A stretch of DNA of 64,000 nt from CAZSDP01 sp964605665 (GTDB taxonomy: Bacteria > Planctomycetota > UBA8108 > UBA1146): positions 1-64,000 of the forward strand of contig CAZSDP010000020.1 of the NCBI GenBank assembly GCA_964605665.1. The letters run 5' to 3'. The position numbers and the translations under genes are program-made. Below are positions 24,401-32,996 of this stretch, piece after piece (position 1 is the first letter of the stretch; the number at the start of each line of letters is the position of its first letter). Under the pieces are notes generated by a model. It searched no databases. It was not told where the DNA came from and was given only the letters and a program-made list of their open reading frames with translations.

Positions 24401-25882
24401 ACCGGCGGTGGACTGGGGGAGACCCTCGAGTTCACGACCGTGCAGCCGGTCTTCGAGGTCACCTTCGACCTCTCCGGCGCGCTCGCCGGTTCGAGGGCGA
24501 CGGTGACGACGCCCCTGACTTTCCCGGCAGATCTCGGGAGTCCCGTGGTCGAGAACTTGGTGACGATCGCGACCTCCCCGGGCGTGAACGAAGTCGTCAC
24601 TGCCGCTGGCGTCGAGGGCACGATCACGCTCTCTCCCGGCGCGCCCCCGTTCGAGTTCTCGGTCGCTGACGCGACGGGCGGCTACTCGCTGAGCGGGGAT
24701 GGCTCGCTGACGACGCGCGCCTCGATCGCGCAGGTCGACGGTGGGGCGGTCATCACCACCGCAGGCTTCTCGATGGCGATCGAATGCGACCCCGCTTATC
24801 TCGCGGCGACCGGCGTGACCCCGGTCGGGGCGCTCGCGGCTCTCGATTCGGGGAACGGCCCCGGCTTCTTCGAGCCGTCGATCGTCACGAGTGGGTTCAC
24901 ACTCGGGGTCATCTACGACTTCGCCCCCGGGGGACCGGGCTCCGGTGAAACCCTCGGGTTCGCCACGGGGACCGAGGTGATCGAGGTGACTTACACGGTC
25001 ACCGCAACCCTCGGCGGCTCGGTGGTGACCACTCCGCTCTCGTTCTCGGACGATCTCGGTTCGCCGACAGTCGAGAACCTGGTCACCGACGACACGGGGA
25101 CCTTCGCGGTCGCGGGAGTGTCCGGTGTCGTCACGCTCGAGCCGGAGGCGCCGCCGTTCCTCTTCACGGCGGCGGATCGAACCGTCTCCGGATCCACTTT
25201 CTGCACCGATCTGAGCATTGCTCAAGTGGCGGGAACCGCGATCGAGACCGCGGGCTTCCAAATGTCGATCGTCCACGACCCGGCGGTGCTCAGCGCCCAG
25301 GGGGCGAGCGAAGCTCCGCTTCTCGCTGCGTTGAACGGGGGCGCTGGAGCGGATTTCTTCACCGCGACGGTTCTCGCGAACGGCATCACCATTGGCGCGA
25401 TCTACTCGAACGATCTCTCGGAAACGATCTTCTACACGTCGGAGTCGACGGTGGTCGAAGCGTGCTACGACGTGCTCGTCGCGAGTGGTTCGACGGCGAC
25501 GACCTCTCTCGACTTTGCGCCGAACGGGATGCCGCTCATCGAGAATCTGGTCACCAGTGCGACCACGGTTCATGCGGCAGAAGGCCAGAGTGCGACGATC
25601 GAGCTCGTGCCGGAACCGGAGTTCATTCGCTCCGACTGCAACAGCGACGGTCAGCTGAACATCGCCGACGGGATCTTCACGCTGAACTTCCTCTTCCTCG
25701 GGGGTTCGCAGGGGTCCTGCAACGCGGCGTGTGACGCGAACTCCGACGGAGTCATCGACACCGCGGATGCCATCTTCACCTTCACCTACCAGTTCTCGGA
25801 CGGTGCGCCGCCGACCGCGCCGTTCCCGAGCTGCGGGCCGAGCCCCAGCGGGGAGAGCTGCAACTCGAACCCGGGCTGTTAG
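21404..25882 (+). CDS. Large secreted protein: lamin-tail-like, propeller-like, four cohesin-like repeats, dockerin-like end
   Basis: 1492 residues starting at ATG 21404 (GAGGAGG ribosome site, signal peptide ending near NLWAGG). The upstream open frame belongs to the transposase remnant. Order: lamin-tail-like domain (about 30-225, VAINEVRIDQGG opening), a Cys/Asp linker with calcium-loop-like DGIDDDGDN, a choice-of-anchor-I/YVTN-type propeller region (about 260-750), then four diverged beta repeats of about 150-175 residues starting near 755, 905, 1079 and 1248. Three of these repeats carry an APPFEF-like start, and the repeats end in a (L/M)(G/P)xP.(V/I)ENLV motif. A dockerin-like module begins near 1406. 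Probably extracellular or cell-surface; substrate unknown. Codon use is strongly GC-rich. Confidence 0.85.
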   Translation: MRIPCLCKSQRALFAFALSFAMCALSAANLWAGGGVAINEVRIDQGGADNDEFFELRGSPGESLENFAYIVIGDGTGGSGVIESVTDLSGHALDANGFFVVAEGTFSIGVAGLTATLNFENSDNVTHLLVVLDPLATAPATGDDLDADDNGVLDVDEGGPAPWVGILDSVSLVENLDVPASGEFFYSPTVVGPDGTFVPGTAWRCGNGWVIGDFDLSLMTNTPGAENTCPSEDCTNGIDDDGDNAVDCADSDCFGELICIAPGPEGPRYGIEPIGTYATGVFDGSAAEIVAYDARSGSVFVTNSDAGSIDALSLAPSGALTLTGSLLTTGSPTHVRIWDDGVESFVVASVPNADGNLGGTVEVLTTAGVPVASYPVGVLPDMVFITSTDLAITANEGEPTGTGDPEGSVSIVDLTTGVVTPVSFTSFDGTEAALRAAGVRIFPGVSASVDLEPEYIAVSPDNSTAYAICQEQNAVAVIDIATATATAIVPLGTKDHSVMANAMDASDRDDTVNITTWPVRGMYMPDSAVAFEANGSVYLLTANEGDDRGENERVSSLTLDATAFPNAAELQLPENLGRLSVSSIDGDIDNDGEYEELYSYGARSFSIFDMTAGGALTYDSGSQLERVIEDREFFQFGSTNDENGSFDSRSDAKGPEPEAATIGTLNGRTLAFIGAERQGGIAIYDVTDPNAVRFHSYANNRDFGGDAEQGTAGDLGVEGLVFVPASDNPTGEPILIAANEVSGTTTVFRIVDLPVTELRIGSDFAPSGGEVELSVFLDTYLGDATAWSYGACHDPSILDLVSVADGSDLPGVPAGSTQFNQISVTPVGFTVAVVVCFEACVALTEGYDAELNVATYDVNGAVGVTTSVQFCETIGSPVVENVVSVGSLTFSPATLDGAVEITDPEPPFEFAVLDGAGTYSNSGLGTVATSVTLAQVDGGAPLATTGFSVAIGCEASQLTPVAVDPAGVLLTVAGGAPDFFQPTLLAGGITLGVIYDFSTTGGGLGETLEFTTVQPVFEVTFDLSGALAGSRATVTTPLTFPADLGSPVVENLVTIATSPGVNEVVTAAGVEGTITLSPGAPPFEFSVADATGGYSLSGDGSLTTRASIAQVDGGAVITTAGFSMAIECDPAYLAATGVTPVGALAALDSGNGPGFFEPSIVTSGFTLGVIYDFAPGGPGSGETLGFATGTEVIEVTYTVTATLGGSVVTTPLSFSDDLGSPTVENLVTDDTGTFAVAGVSGVVTLEPEAPPFLFTAADRTVSGSTFCTDLSIAQVAGTAIETAGFQMSIVHDPAVLSAQGASEAPLLAALNGGAGADFFTATVLANGITIGAIYSNDLSETIFYTSESTVVEACYDVLVASGSTATTSLDFAPNGMPLIENLVTSATTVHAAEGQSATIELVPEPEFIRSDCNSDGQLNIADGIFTLNFLFLGGSQGSCNAACDANSDGVIDTADAIFTFTYQFSDGAPPTAPFPSCGPSPSGESCNSNPGC

Positions 25883-26582
25883 AAGTCCGCGGCACAGACT
25901 CTTCGCGTCCCTCTTGCATTCAAGATTCAGACCCCTCGACTGTTCCGCGAGCCCTGGGCGGCTCAAGGATCGGTCGGGGGGGCTGATCCACCGAACGAGT
26001 CACGGACGTGAGTTGCGCGGCCGGGCTCTGCGCGCTTGGACTTCACCTCCTTGCCTCCACTTTCGAGGGGTCTTCCCTGCCCCATAGGCGTCTCCCGACG
26101 CCGACTCCTTTCGGTCTTCCCGAACCCAGCGGGAAGTCTGACCTCGTGCTGGGGGGGGAGACGCGTTCCCCGCGCGACTCCCCCCCGTCCGGAGGGCGGG
26201 ACCCTCGGGTCTCCGTGGGCGCCCGCCGATCGACCGCGACGCCGAGCGACCTCGGCACATCCGGAGGCGCTGCTCTTCCTCCCGCTCTCTATCCTGAATC
26301 CTTCGCGAGCCAAGGGTCTTGATCCACCAGATGAGAGTCGTGTTGATCTCGTCCTCGATCTTCGAAGTCTTCCGGTCCTCTGAGTGAGTTCCTGATGACG
26401 AGGCACCCGAATCAAGGACGAGGACTCCGGTTGGGCCCAGGCGGCTTCTCCGCACATCGCCGAGGGGCTCATCGTGAATCCCTGCCATATGAACAAGCTT
26501 GAGTTGCCTGCAGGGTCTGTTTCGCGATTGCGCTGGTTCGGGATGATGCCCGCGCCGTCGAGCGATGTGCGACTTCGAAGAC
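25883..26582. other. Intergenic region, no gene recognised
   Basis: About 700 bases between convergent genes. Open frames exist on both strands but they are Arg/Pro/Ser-rich, overlap one another, lack ribosome sites and carry no motif. They look like the chance frames that high GC produces. No hairpin with a T-run was found by eye. Confidence 0.5.
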
Positions 26583-27881
26583 CTAAGAACTGGGCCCTGG
26601 ATTGAGCCGAAGTGCGCTCCGACGGACTCGTCGCTGGTTCGGTGTCGGGCACACCTGCCACAAGCGCTGGAGATCACTCGTCGTCGGCGGCTCCCCTTCG
26701 CCGTACGCGTGCGCCATCAGCGCGGCGCAGATGGCGCGGAGTTGCGGATCGGCCGCGCAGGCAGTGCTGAGTTGCCACTCGTCATGCTCGGCCATGCGCT
26801 GGTAGAGGAGAGCGAGGCAGCGGCGGCTGTCCTGCTGCCCCGCCGCCCGCAGGAAGTCCGCTCGGGTGCGACGGTGGCCTCGCCACACCGCGAGATGATT
26901 CCGCAAGGAGTGGACCGCGGTTGTTCGGAGGAGCCTTCGAACCAGGGAGAGGCCGAGCGCGGCGCTGAGCACCGCCAGCCCCCATGACCACGGATTCCCC
27001 TTCTCACCTCCGGGCTCCGAGGTGGCAGTGGTGCGCGGTGTCGCGGCGCCCGCCACGTCCAGAGTACGGCCGGGCAGGTCGATTTGTTCGACCGCACCGG
27101 TCTCCAGGTTGAACCAGACGATGCGGTCTCCCGGGATGGTATGGGTCCCTCCGGTCTCGAGGGTGAACACCACGCGCTCCTCGCGGGTGCCCTCGAGCGA
27201 CCCGCGCACACTCTTGTCTCTGACCCGTGGTGGCGCATGGTACGCCTGGACCCCGTCGAGCTCGATCGCAGGAGACGTGGGGATCGCCATCGCCGGCACA
27301 TCCTGGATCGTGGAGCGTCGGATCCGCGTGACGGCATCTCCGACCTGGTACGTCTCCAAGACGCCTTCCCACGACTCCTCGATCTCGAACGCGGTCGCCG
27401 CGACCCAGGAGTCCAGGCCTTCCGTCCCCGGAGGCGCTTCGATATTCAGGGGCGGCACCGGGAGTTGGATCTCTCCCTCCACGACACCGTGGGTCTCGGT
27501 GTCCACGGAGATGAAGGTGGTCACCGCCGGGGGGCGCAGGGTCCCGGTACGCTCGGCATAGAGTCGGAAGCTCCAGCTCTGGAACGACCAGGTGTCACCC
27601 TCCCGGCGCCGCGTCTCATTGAACGCGAACTTCGAGCTGGGGCGGACCAAAGTCCCCGGCACCGTGAAGTCGCGCACGCGGGTGCCTCGCTTGAACCAGC
27701 GCGCGGTGCCGACCTCCACGGCAATCTCGACCGGCGCCTTCTGCAAGTGGGGTGCGGGAGTCTTCACCACGACCCGGGCTTCCAGCTCCCCCGAGGCGAT
27801 GAGACCTTCGATCGTCTCGCCCCGCGCGACTCCGGCAATCACCAGTACCAGGAAGAGAGACGGGAGCGTTCCACGGTGCAT
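26583..27881 (-). CDS. batD: BatD-like membrane protein (aerotolerance cluster)
   Basis: 432 residues from ATG 27881, which overlaps the upstream stop (ATGA). Signal peptide (LPSLFLVLVIAGVARG), then two or three beta-sandwich segments of the BatD type (VEIAVEVGTARWF and RIRRSTIQDVPA), one membrane helix (about 290-310) and a cytoplasmic helical tail. Bat proteins are linked in the literature to envelope integrity and oxygen tolerance, but their molecular role is not settled. Last gene of the seven-gene cluster transcribed leftward from 32937. The family is diverse, so the name rests on synteny as much as on sequence. Confidence 0.7.
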   Translation of the reverse strand: MHRGTLPSLFLVLVIAGVARGETIEGLIASGELEARVVVKTPAPHLQKAPVEIAVEVGTARWFKRGTRVRDFTVPGTLVRPSSKFAFNETRRREGDTWSFQSWSFRLYAERTGTLRPPAVTTFISVDTETHGVVEGEIQLPVPPLNIEAPPGTEGLDSWVAATAFEIEESWEGVLETYQVGDAVTRIRRSTIQDVPAMAIPTSPAIELDGVQAYHAPPRVRDKSVRGSLEGTREERVVFTLETGGTHTIPGDRIVWFNLETGAVEQIDLPGRTLDVAGAATPRTTATSEPGGEKGNPWSWGLAVLSAALGLSLVRRLLRTTAVHSLRNHLAVWRGHRRTRADFLRAAGQQDSRRCLALLYQRMAEHDEWQLSTACAADPQLRAICAALMAHAYGEGEPPTTSDLQRLWQVCPTPNQRRVRRSALRLNPGPSS

Positions 27882-28555
27882 CAGCGCTTCTCTACTTCTT
27901 CCTGCTCGAGCTGGAGGTAGAACTTGGTGGCGAGGAACTCCGCGGGATCCCGCTGGATCTGCCGCAGCCACATTTCTGTGAGGCCAGGGTCCTGGAGCAG
28001 CTGGTCGGCGCTGTACTGCTCGAGCTCCATCGTGAGTTGCCGCTCATCGCCCTCGGAGGATTCCGCGCCCTCCTGCGGCTTCCTCTCGGCCTCACCGTTT
28101 TCACTCAGCTGGCTCTCGGACAATTGTTGATTGGCCTCGATCAACGCTTTCACGATGGGGAGGTTCACGGCCGGTGCGGGATGATCGGGGAAACGGCTCG
28201 CCAGTTCCTCGTAGGCACGCTTCGCGGGGACGTAGTCACGCTGATGGGCCAGCGCATTGGCGCGTGCCAGCAGAGATTCCGCGTCCTGGTACTGCGAGAA
28301 GTAGCGTTCGGCGGTGGCGAAATCTTGCCCGGCGTACAGGCTGAACCCCCGCCATCGCGGATCCTCGAATGCACGTGATGCGCGCTCGTAGTCCCCGAAC
28401 CGGAACCACAAGCTCCCCTGTTGATCGGGCGTGAGCCAGAGATCCACGAAGGCCTGGGGACTCGCGACGATCCAGACGACGGCGGTCAGCACCAGGGCCA
28501 GCCGCAGCCGGCGTCTGCGCGACGGACCGTCCTGCTGCGTGAGGAAGCTCACCAT
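27881..28555 (-). CDS. batC: BatC-like TPR membrane protein
   Basis: 224 residues from ATG 28555. One membrane helix (LRLALVLTAVVWIVASP) near the N-terminus is followed by tetratricopeptide-type helices (GDYERASRAFEDPRWRGFSLY, then DFATAERYFS, then DYVPAKRAYEELASRFPDHP) and an acidic, Gln-rich tail ending in EFLATKFYLQLEQE, a segment typical of BatC-type TPR proteins. It probably scaffolds the VWA partners encoded just upstream. It overlaps batB by 7 bases and batD by a shared ATGA. Confidence 0.78.
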   Translation of the reverse strand: MVSFLTQQDGPSRRRRLRLALVLTAVVWIVASPQAFVDLWLTPDQQGSLWFRFGDYERASRAFEDPRWRGFSLYAGQDFATAERYFSQYQDAESLLARANALAHQRDYVPAKRAYEELASRFPDHPAPAVNLPIVKALIEANQQLSESQLSENGEAERKPQEGAESSEGDERQLTMELEQYSADQLLQDPGLTEMWLRQIQRDPAEFLATKFYLQLEQEEVEKR

Positions 28556-29523
28556 CGGAGTGCCCACCCCTTCCGGAACCAGAGCAGGAAGAGCACCACG
28601 ATCGGTCCGACGAAGGGGTACCCACCATCCACCCACGGTCGCGAACTGTCATCGCTGAGTTCGAAGTGTCGATCGACACGCCGAAGGATCTGACGCACGT
28701 CCTCGTCGTCCGCCGAAACCCGCTGGTAAGTTCCCCCGGCGGCATCGGCCAGGGCTTCGAGCGCGGTCTCCTGGAGCGGCAACGCTGAACTCTCGAGACC
28801 CCGTACGGCATCCTTGTCGAGTTCCTCCTGCGTCTTGCCCGTCCCCCAGACGACGACCTGGATATCGGGCTCGTCGCGCAGGACGCGGAACGCATCGACC
28901 GAGGGTTCCGTCGCGCCATCGCCCACGATCAGCAGCGTCCCCCCGCCGTCACGGAGGAGGTCGCGTGCCATCGGTAGGATCGTGTCCGGGGCCTTACCGC
29001 GCCGCGGCAGCATGCCGACCCGCAGTGCATCGAGGTAGTGCAGCAGGACGCTCGCGTCATCGGAGAGCGGCAACACCGTGTGGCCCGAACCGGCGTAGGC
29101 CACCAGCGCGGTGTACGCATCCCCGCGAGCGCGGGCGAGCTCCAGGATCTTGCTCCGGGCCCGTTGTAGCCGATCGGGCTGCAGGTCCCGGCCGCCCATC
29201 GAATCGCCGAGGTCCACGGCGATCACCAACGACGCCGCATCCACGGAGAAGGGGGACTCTCCTCGGGTCCAGCTGGGCCCCGCCAGGGCCACCACCAGGA
29301 GCGGGACGACCAGGACCGAGACCCACAGCGGCGAGAACAGCTGCCGCTGATTCCCCGGCACCACCATCCGCGGCAGGAGATGCGGCGCGATCACCGGCTG
29401 CCACTGCCGTCCTAGGTCGCCCGAACGCCACTGCAGATAGGTGATCAGCGCGAAGGGAACGAGCAGCAGGAACCACGCGGGGCGCAGGAAGTGGAGGTGG
29501 TTGAAGAGCGCCAGGTCAGACAT
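28549..29523 (-). CDS. batB: BatB-like von Willebrand factor A membrane protein
   Basis: 324 residues. ATG 29523 was chosen because it gives a clean N-terminal membrane helix (PAWFLLLVPFALITYL); the frame upstream lies inside the neighbouring gene. Two N-terminal helices precede a VWA domain, and a C-terminal helix (PFVGPIVVLFLLWF) closes the protein. The metal-site motif reads DLGDSMG, so the first Ser of the DxSxS MIDAS is replaced by Gly, unlike the intact DLSGSM of its neighbour. Other acidic residues (VGDGAT) remain. Metal-dependent ligand binding may be lost or altered. Confidence 0.82.
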   Translation of the reverse strand: MSDLALFNHLHFLRPAWFLLLVPFALITYLQWRSGDLGRQWQPVIAPHLLPRMVVPGNQRQLFSPLWVSVLVVPLLVVALAGPSWTRGESPFSVDAASLVIAVDLGDSMGGRDLQPDRLQRARSKILELARARGDAYTALVAYAGSGHTVLPLSDDASVLLHYLDALRVGMLPRRGKAPDTILPMARDLLRDGGGTLLIVGDGATEPSVDAFRVLRDEPDIQVVVWGTGKTQEELDKDAVRGLESSALPLQETALEALADAAGGTYQRVSADDEDVRQILRRVDRHFELSDDSSRPWVDGGYPFVGPIVVLFLLWFRKGWALRW

Positions 29524-30508
29524 CGACCGCCCTTCGCTTCCGGCGCGCGACGAGTGCGAACAGCGGCATCGCCGTGACGTAGAGCACCGCAAAGCCAGCC
29601 AGGGGGACATGGAACATGGCACTGCGGGGTCGATAGGAGAGGCTGTCGTAGTTCGCCGGTTCCAGGTCATCGATGCGTCGGTACGTCTCGAGGAGTGCGT
29701 CCCGATCGGTGGCAACGTAGCTGCCCCCGCCCGTGATCCGCGCGACCGCTTCCAGAGTCTCCATGTCGAGGGCCTGTTCGCCCACGGTGGCCGGATCGCC
29801 CACGGCGACAGTGTAAATGGTGACGCCCTCGACCTTCGCCACCTCGGCGGCATCCAGGGGGGGCACCCGGCTCCCCGTGTCATTGCCATCGGTGAGGACG
29901 ATCAGGACCCGGTTCTCGGTCTTCGACTTGCGGAAGTGCGCGATGGCGAGCCCGATGGCATCGCCGAGCGCCGTGCTGGGGCCGGCCATGTTCACGATGC
30001 TCTCATCGAGAAGGGCCAGCCATGTCTCGTGATCGTCGGTGAAGGGCGCTTGGAGGTAGGCCGCGTTGCCGAACACGATCAGCCCCAGCCGATCTCCATC
30101 GCGGCCGGCGACGAACTCCTCGAGCACGTCCTTCGCCACGCTCAGTCGGTCGGTCTCCGCACCCGTCGCATCGCGGAAGTCCGTCGCGTCCATCGAGCCC
30201 GACAGATCGACCGCCAGCATGAGGTCCCGCGCAGTCTTCTCGAGTTGGACCGGTTCGCCGACCCACTCGGGTCGAGCGAGGGCACCGACGAGCAGACCCC
30301 AGCCGACCAGGCTGGCGACGGCCTGGATCGTCAGGCGCTTGCGGACACTCGCACCGGCGCGCGGGGTCTCTTCGCTCAGGGCCACCAGCCGCTGGAAGTA
30401 GGGCACCTGGAGCGAGTCACGACTCTCTCGGTGCGGTGGTGCGAGCCAGCGGATCAGGGCGGGCGCGAGAAGCAGGAGGAACGCCCAGGGCTCGGTGAAC
30501 TCAAGCAT
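29516..30508 (-). CDS. batA: BatA-like von Willebrand factor A membrane protein
   Basis: 330 residues with N-terminal hydrophobic helices (EPWAFLLLLAPALI and ASLVGWGLLVGALA), a VWA domain with a complete MIDAS (DLSGSM, a Thr in GPSTALGDAI, and LTDGNDTG), and a C-terminal helix. The organisation is the same as Bacteroides/Leptospira BatA. It overlaps the next gene by 8 bases. MoxR ATPases are thought to act on such VWA partners as metal-dependent chaperone substrates or adaptors; that is family knowledge, not seen here. Confidence 0.9.
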   Translation of the reverse strand: MLEFTEPWAFLLLLAPALIRWLAPPHRESRDSLQVPYFQRLVALSEETPRAGASVRKRLTIQAVASLVGWGLLVGALARPEWVGEPVQLEKTARDLMLAVDLSGSMDATDFRDATGAETDRLSVAKDVLEEFVAGRDGDRLGLIVFGNAAYLQAPFTDDHETWLALLDESIVNMAGPSTALGDAIGLAIAHFRKSKTENRVLIVLTDGNDTGSRVPPLDAAEVAKVEGVTIYTVAVGDPATVGEQALDMETLEAVARITGGGSYVATDRDALLETYRRIDDLEPANYDSLSYRPRSAMFHVPLAGFAVLYVTAMPLFALVARRKRRAVDV

Positions 30509-31004
30509 GGGGCCCCCGGTGCTGCTGGATCCAACCCTCCATCGCCGCGATCAACGCCTCCGTGTCGAGCCCCTCCGTGTCATCGAGTGGCGCATAGGCG
30601 AGATGCTGGAGGTCCCCTACGGGCAGGCGCTCCTGATCGGGGGCCAAGTCCGCGAGTGCCGCTGCGTACGCGTCGCCCTGCAGTCCGGCCAGGGCGTCCC
30701 GACCGACCGCTGCGATGGCGGTCGCCCGGAGCAACGGCGCAAGTTCACGGGCCGCTTCGCGCGCCCCCGCACTCAGGCGTTCCCGGATCGTTGCCAGTCG
30801 CGCCAGGGCATCGCGACGATAGCGGTTGCGCAGGAATCGCTGCCGGCGTCGCCAGTGCGCCCGCAACAGCAGTCCGACCAAGGCCAGGAGCAGGATCCAC
30901 CAGCCCGGTGTGGCGGGGATCAGGGAGATCGGCTCGGGAAACTCCGGCTCGATGATCGTGCGGAGGGATGGGTTTCCCCAGCCCGGATCGAAGCTCCCGC
31001 TCAT
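30501..31004 (-). CDS. DUF4381 family membrane protein
   Basis: 167 residues with one membrane helix (GWWILLLALVGLLLRA) near the N-terminus, followed by a basic helical cytoplasmic region. The PGWWILL start and the YRRDALARLATI-type helix are characteristic of DUF4381 proteins. These occur almost always between a DUF58 gene and a batA-like gene, as here. Overlaps of a few bases on both sides indicate tight coupling. Molecular role unknown. Confidence 0.82.
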   Translation of the reverse strand: MSGSFDPGWGNPSLRTIIEPEFPEPISLIPATPGWWILLLALVGLLLRAHWRRRQRFLRNRYRRDALARLATIRERLSAGAREAARELAPLLRATAIAAVGRDALAGLQGDAYAAALADLAPDQERLPVGDLQHLAYAPLDDTEGLDTEALIAAMEGWIQQHRGPHA

Positions 31005-31966
31005 GCTCGGGCTCCCAGGGCCCGGAGCAGTTGCTGCAGTGGGTCACCGACGGTGTCGACCTCGATCAGGGGTAGTCCGAAGCGCCGCAGAGCCTCGCGC
31101 ATGTGCTCGACGTGTTGGAGATAACTCTCCTCGAAACGCGTCTGCAGGGTCTGGCGAGTACCCGACACCACGATCTGCATCTCCCCGTCCGAGACCACGA
31201 GCTCGTCGAGGGGAGGGAGCTCGCGTTCCGCCGGGTCGAACACGTTGATCGCGATCACATCGTTGTGCAGCGACAGGAGCTTCAGCAGCTCGTCGCTGCG
31301 CCCATCCCAGCCGAACCCATCGCCGATGTAGAGCACCAACGCATTGTGGCCGACGTGCCGGAGGAGGGCGTCGAGAGCGGTGTTGAGCTGCTCGGCACTC
31401 GCTGGGGTGCCTGCCGTGAGCGCCGCGTTCGCGGTCTCGAGTCGGCGGAGGATCCGCATCACTCCTTCGCGACTGCGGCGGGGGGTGAAGTGATCGCAGT
31501 GTTGATCGTCGAAGACCAGGGCGCCCACGCGATCGCCCACGCCCAGGACCCGCCAGGCCGCCAGTGCGGCGATCTCCGCAGCCACCGCCGACTTCATGGC
31601 CCGCTGGCTGCCGAAGAACATGCTGACCCGCTGGTCCACCAGGAGAGTGACCTGTCGCTCTCGCTCCTCGGTGTAGACGCGGACGTGGGGTTTGCCTGTG
31701 CGGTTGGTGACCTTCCAGTCCATGGTGCGGATGTCATCCCCCGGGCGGTAGTGCCGCAGTTCCTCGAAGTCGAGGCCGCGTCCCCGGAGGCGTGATGCGT
31801 GTCGTCCGCTCAGAATGCTGCGCGCGGGCTGGCGGGGGAGGAACGAGAATCCGCGCGCCGCGAACTCGAGGGCGCGCAGGTGCGCGAGGCTGACGGCGAC
31901 CCGGTCATCCGGCGCGGCTTCCGGCTGCGACGACCGGGCTCGGAACCAGTCCATCGGCCTGCTCAT
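31001..31966 (-). CDS. DUF58 family protein
   Basis: 321 residues. The DUF58 signature G(R)GLDFEELRHYRPGDDIRTMDWKV is present near residue 65, followed by a VWA-like fold (VTLLVDQRVSMFFG). ATG 31966 overlaps the moxR stop (ATGA) and fits the family length. No membrane span is evident, consistent with a cytoplasmic member. It is the usual companion of MoxR ATPases. Confidence 0.9.
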   Translation of the reverse strand: MSRPMDWFRARSSQPEAAPDDRVAVSLAHLRALEFAARGFSFLPRQPARSILSGRHASRLRGRGLDFEELRHYRPGDDIRTMDWKVTNRTGKPHVRVYTEERERQVTLLVDQRVSMFFGSQRAMKSAVAAEIAALAAWRVLGVGDRVGALVFDDQHCDHFTPRRSREGVMRILRRLETANAALTAGTPASAEQLNTALDALLRHVGHNALVLYIGDGFGWDGRSDELLKLLSLHNDVIAINVFDPAERELPPLDELVVSDGEMQIVVSGTRQTLQTRFEESYLQHVEHMREALRRFGLPLIEVDTVGDPLQQLLRALGARA

Positions 31967-32937
31967 GCGACGGCGACTTGCTTCAGGATCTCGTCCACGA
32001 CGGAATCGGCCGTGACCGACTCCGCAAGGGCGTCGTAGCTGAGGATCAACCGGTGCCGGAGGACCGCGTGTGCGACGCCACGAACGTCGTCGGGGGTCAC
32101 GTAGTCGCGGCCCGCGAGCCACGCGGCCGCGCGGGCACACTTGTCCAGGGCGAGACTCGCCCGGGGGCTCGACCCCACCCGGATCCAGTCCTCGAGTCGC
32201 GACCCCGTATGACGCGCGGGGTCCCGGGTCGCCATCACCAGGGCGACGATGTACTGGTCGATGTTCGGTGACACCTTGGTGGCCGCCACGGCCTTGCGTG
32301 CCGCGAACACGACCTCCTGCGAGAAGCGCGGTTCCTCCGCCGCGTTCCCCGCCTCCTCGCCGCGGACGAGACGGATGATGCCTTCCTCGGCCGCATCGTC
32401 GGGGTAGTCGACGTTGGTCTTCATGATGAAGCGGTCCATCTGCGCTTCCGGCAGGGGATAGGTCCCCTCCTGCTCGATCGGGTTCTGGGTGGCGAGCACC
32501 ATGAACAGCGGCGGGAGCTCGTAGCTTCGACCCGCGACGGTCACCGTCCGCTCCTCCATCGCCTCGAGCAGCGCCGCCTGTACCTTGGCGGGTGCCCGGT
32601 TGATCTCATCGGCCAGCACGATGTTGTTGAACACCGGGCCTTCCTGGAACTGCAGCAGCTGCCGACCCTCCACCTCCTGATAGACCTCGTTCCCGGTCAC
32701 ATCCGAAGGCAGGAGGTCCGGGGTGAACTGGATGCGCCCCAGACTGGCCTCGAGGCAGCGCGTCAGGCACTTGACCGAACGGGTCTTCGCAGTCCCGGGC
32801 AGACCTTCCAGCAGTACGTTGCCGTTGGTCAGCAGGGAGAGCAGCAACGTCTTCACGACGTGCTCTTGGCCGATGACGGCGCGGTTGATGGCGTCGTCGA
32901 GCGCCTGGAACGCTTCCCGGGGGGTGTCGCTCTGCAT
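31963..32937 (-). CDS. moxR: MoxR family AAA+ ATPase
   Basis: 324 residues from ATG 32937, preceded by GAGGAG. Walker A is GLPGTAKT, Walker B is NIVLADEINRAP, the ATQNP sensor motif follows and EQEGTYPLPEAQMDRF is present, all diagnostic of MoxR ATPases. The C-terminal lid carries GSSPRASLAL. It heads the leftward operon moxR-DUF58-DUF4381-batA-batB-batC-batD. It is thought to act as a chaperone-like ATPase on the VWA proteins of the same operon. Confidence 0.95.
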   Translation of the reverse strand: MQSDTPREAFQALDDAINRAVIGQEHVVKTLLLSLLTNGNVLLEGLPGTAKTRSVKCLTRCLEASLGRIQFTPDLLPSDVTGNEVYQEVEGRQLLQFQEGPVFNNIVLADEINRAPAKVQAALLEAMEERTVTVAGRSYELPPLFMVLATQNPIEQEGTYPLPEAQMDRFIMKTNVDYPDDAAEEGIIRLVRGEEAGNAAEEPRFSQEVVFAARKAVAATKVSPNIDQYIVALVMATRDPARHTGSRLEDWIRVGSSPRASLALDKCARAAAWLAGRDYVTPDDVRGVAHAVLRHRLILSYDALAESVTADSVVDEILKQVAVA

Positions 32938-32996
32938 GAGTGTGCTCCTCGAGCGAGGGGGGCCGGTCGGCCCCCCTCGTCCACAGTCTGGAGAAG

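Noticed and set aside
21326..25966. A 1546-residue open frame on the minus strand, antisense to the large secreted protein gene
   Set aside because: It is extremely rich in Arg, Asp, Glu and Gly, has no signal, domain or ribosome site, and mirrors the GC-rich codon pattern of the plus-strand gene. High third-position GC opens the antisense frame.
26000..26677. 225-residue minus-strand frame between two genes
   Set aside because: Arg/Ser/Pro-rich, overlaps another equally long frame, no ribosome site or motif, and runs into the end of the BatD-like gene.
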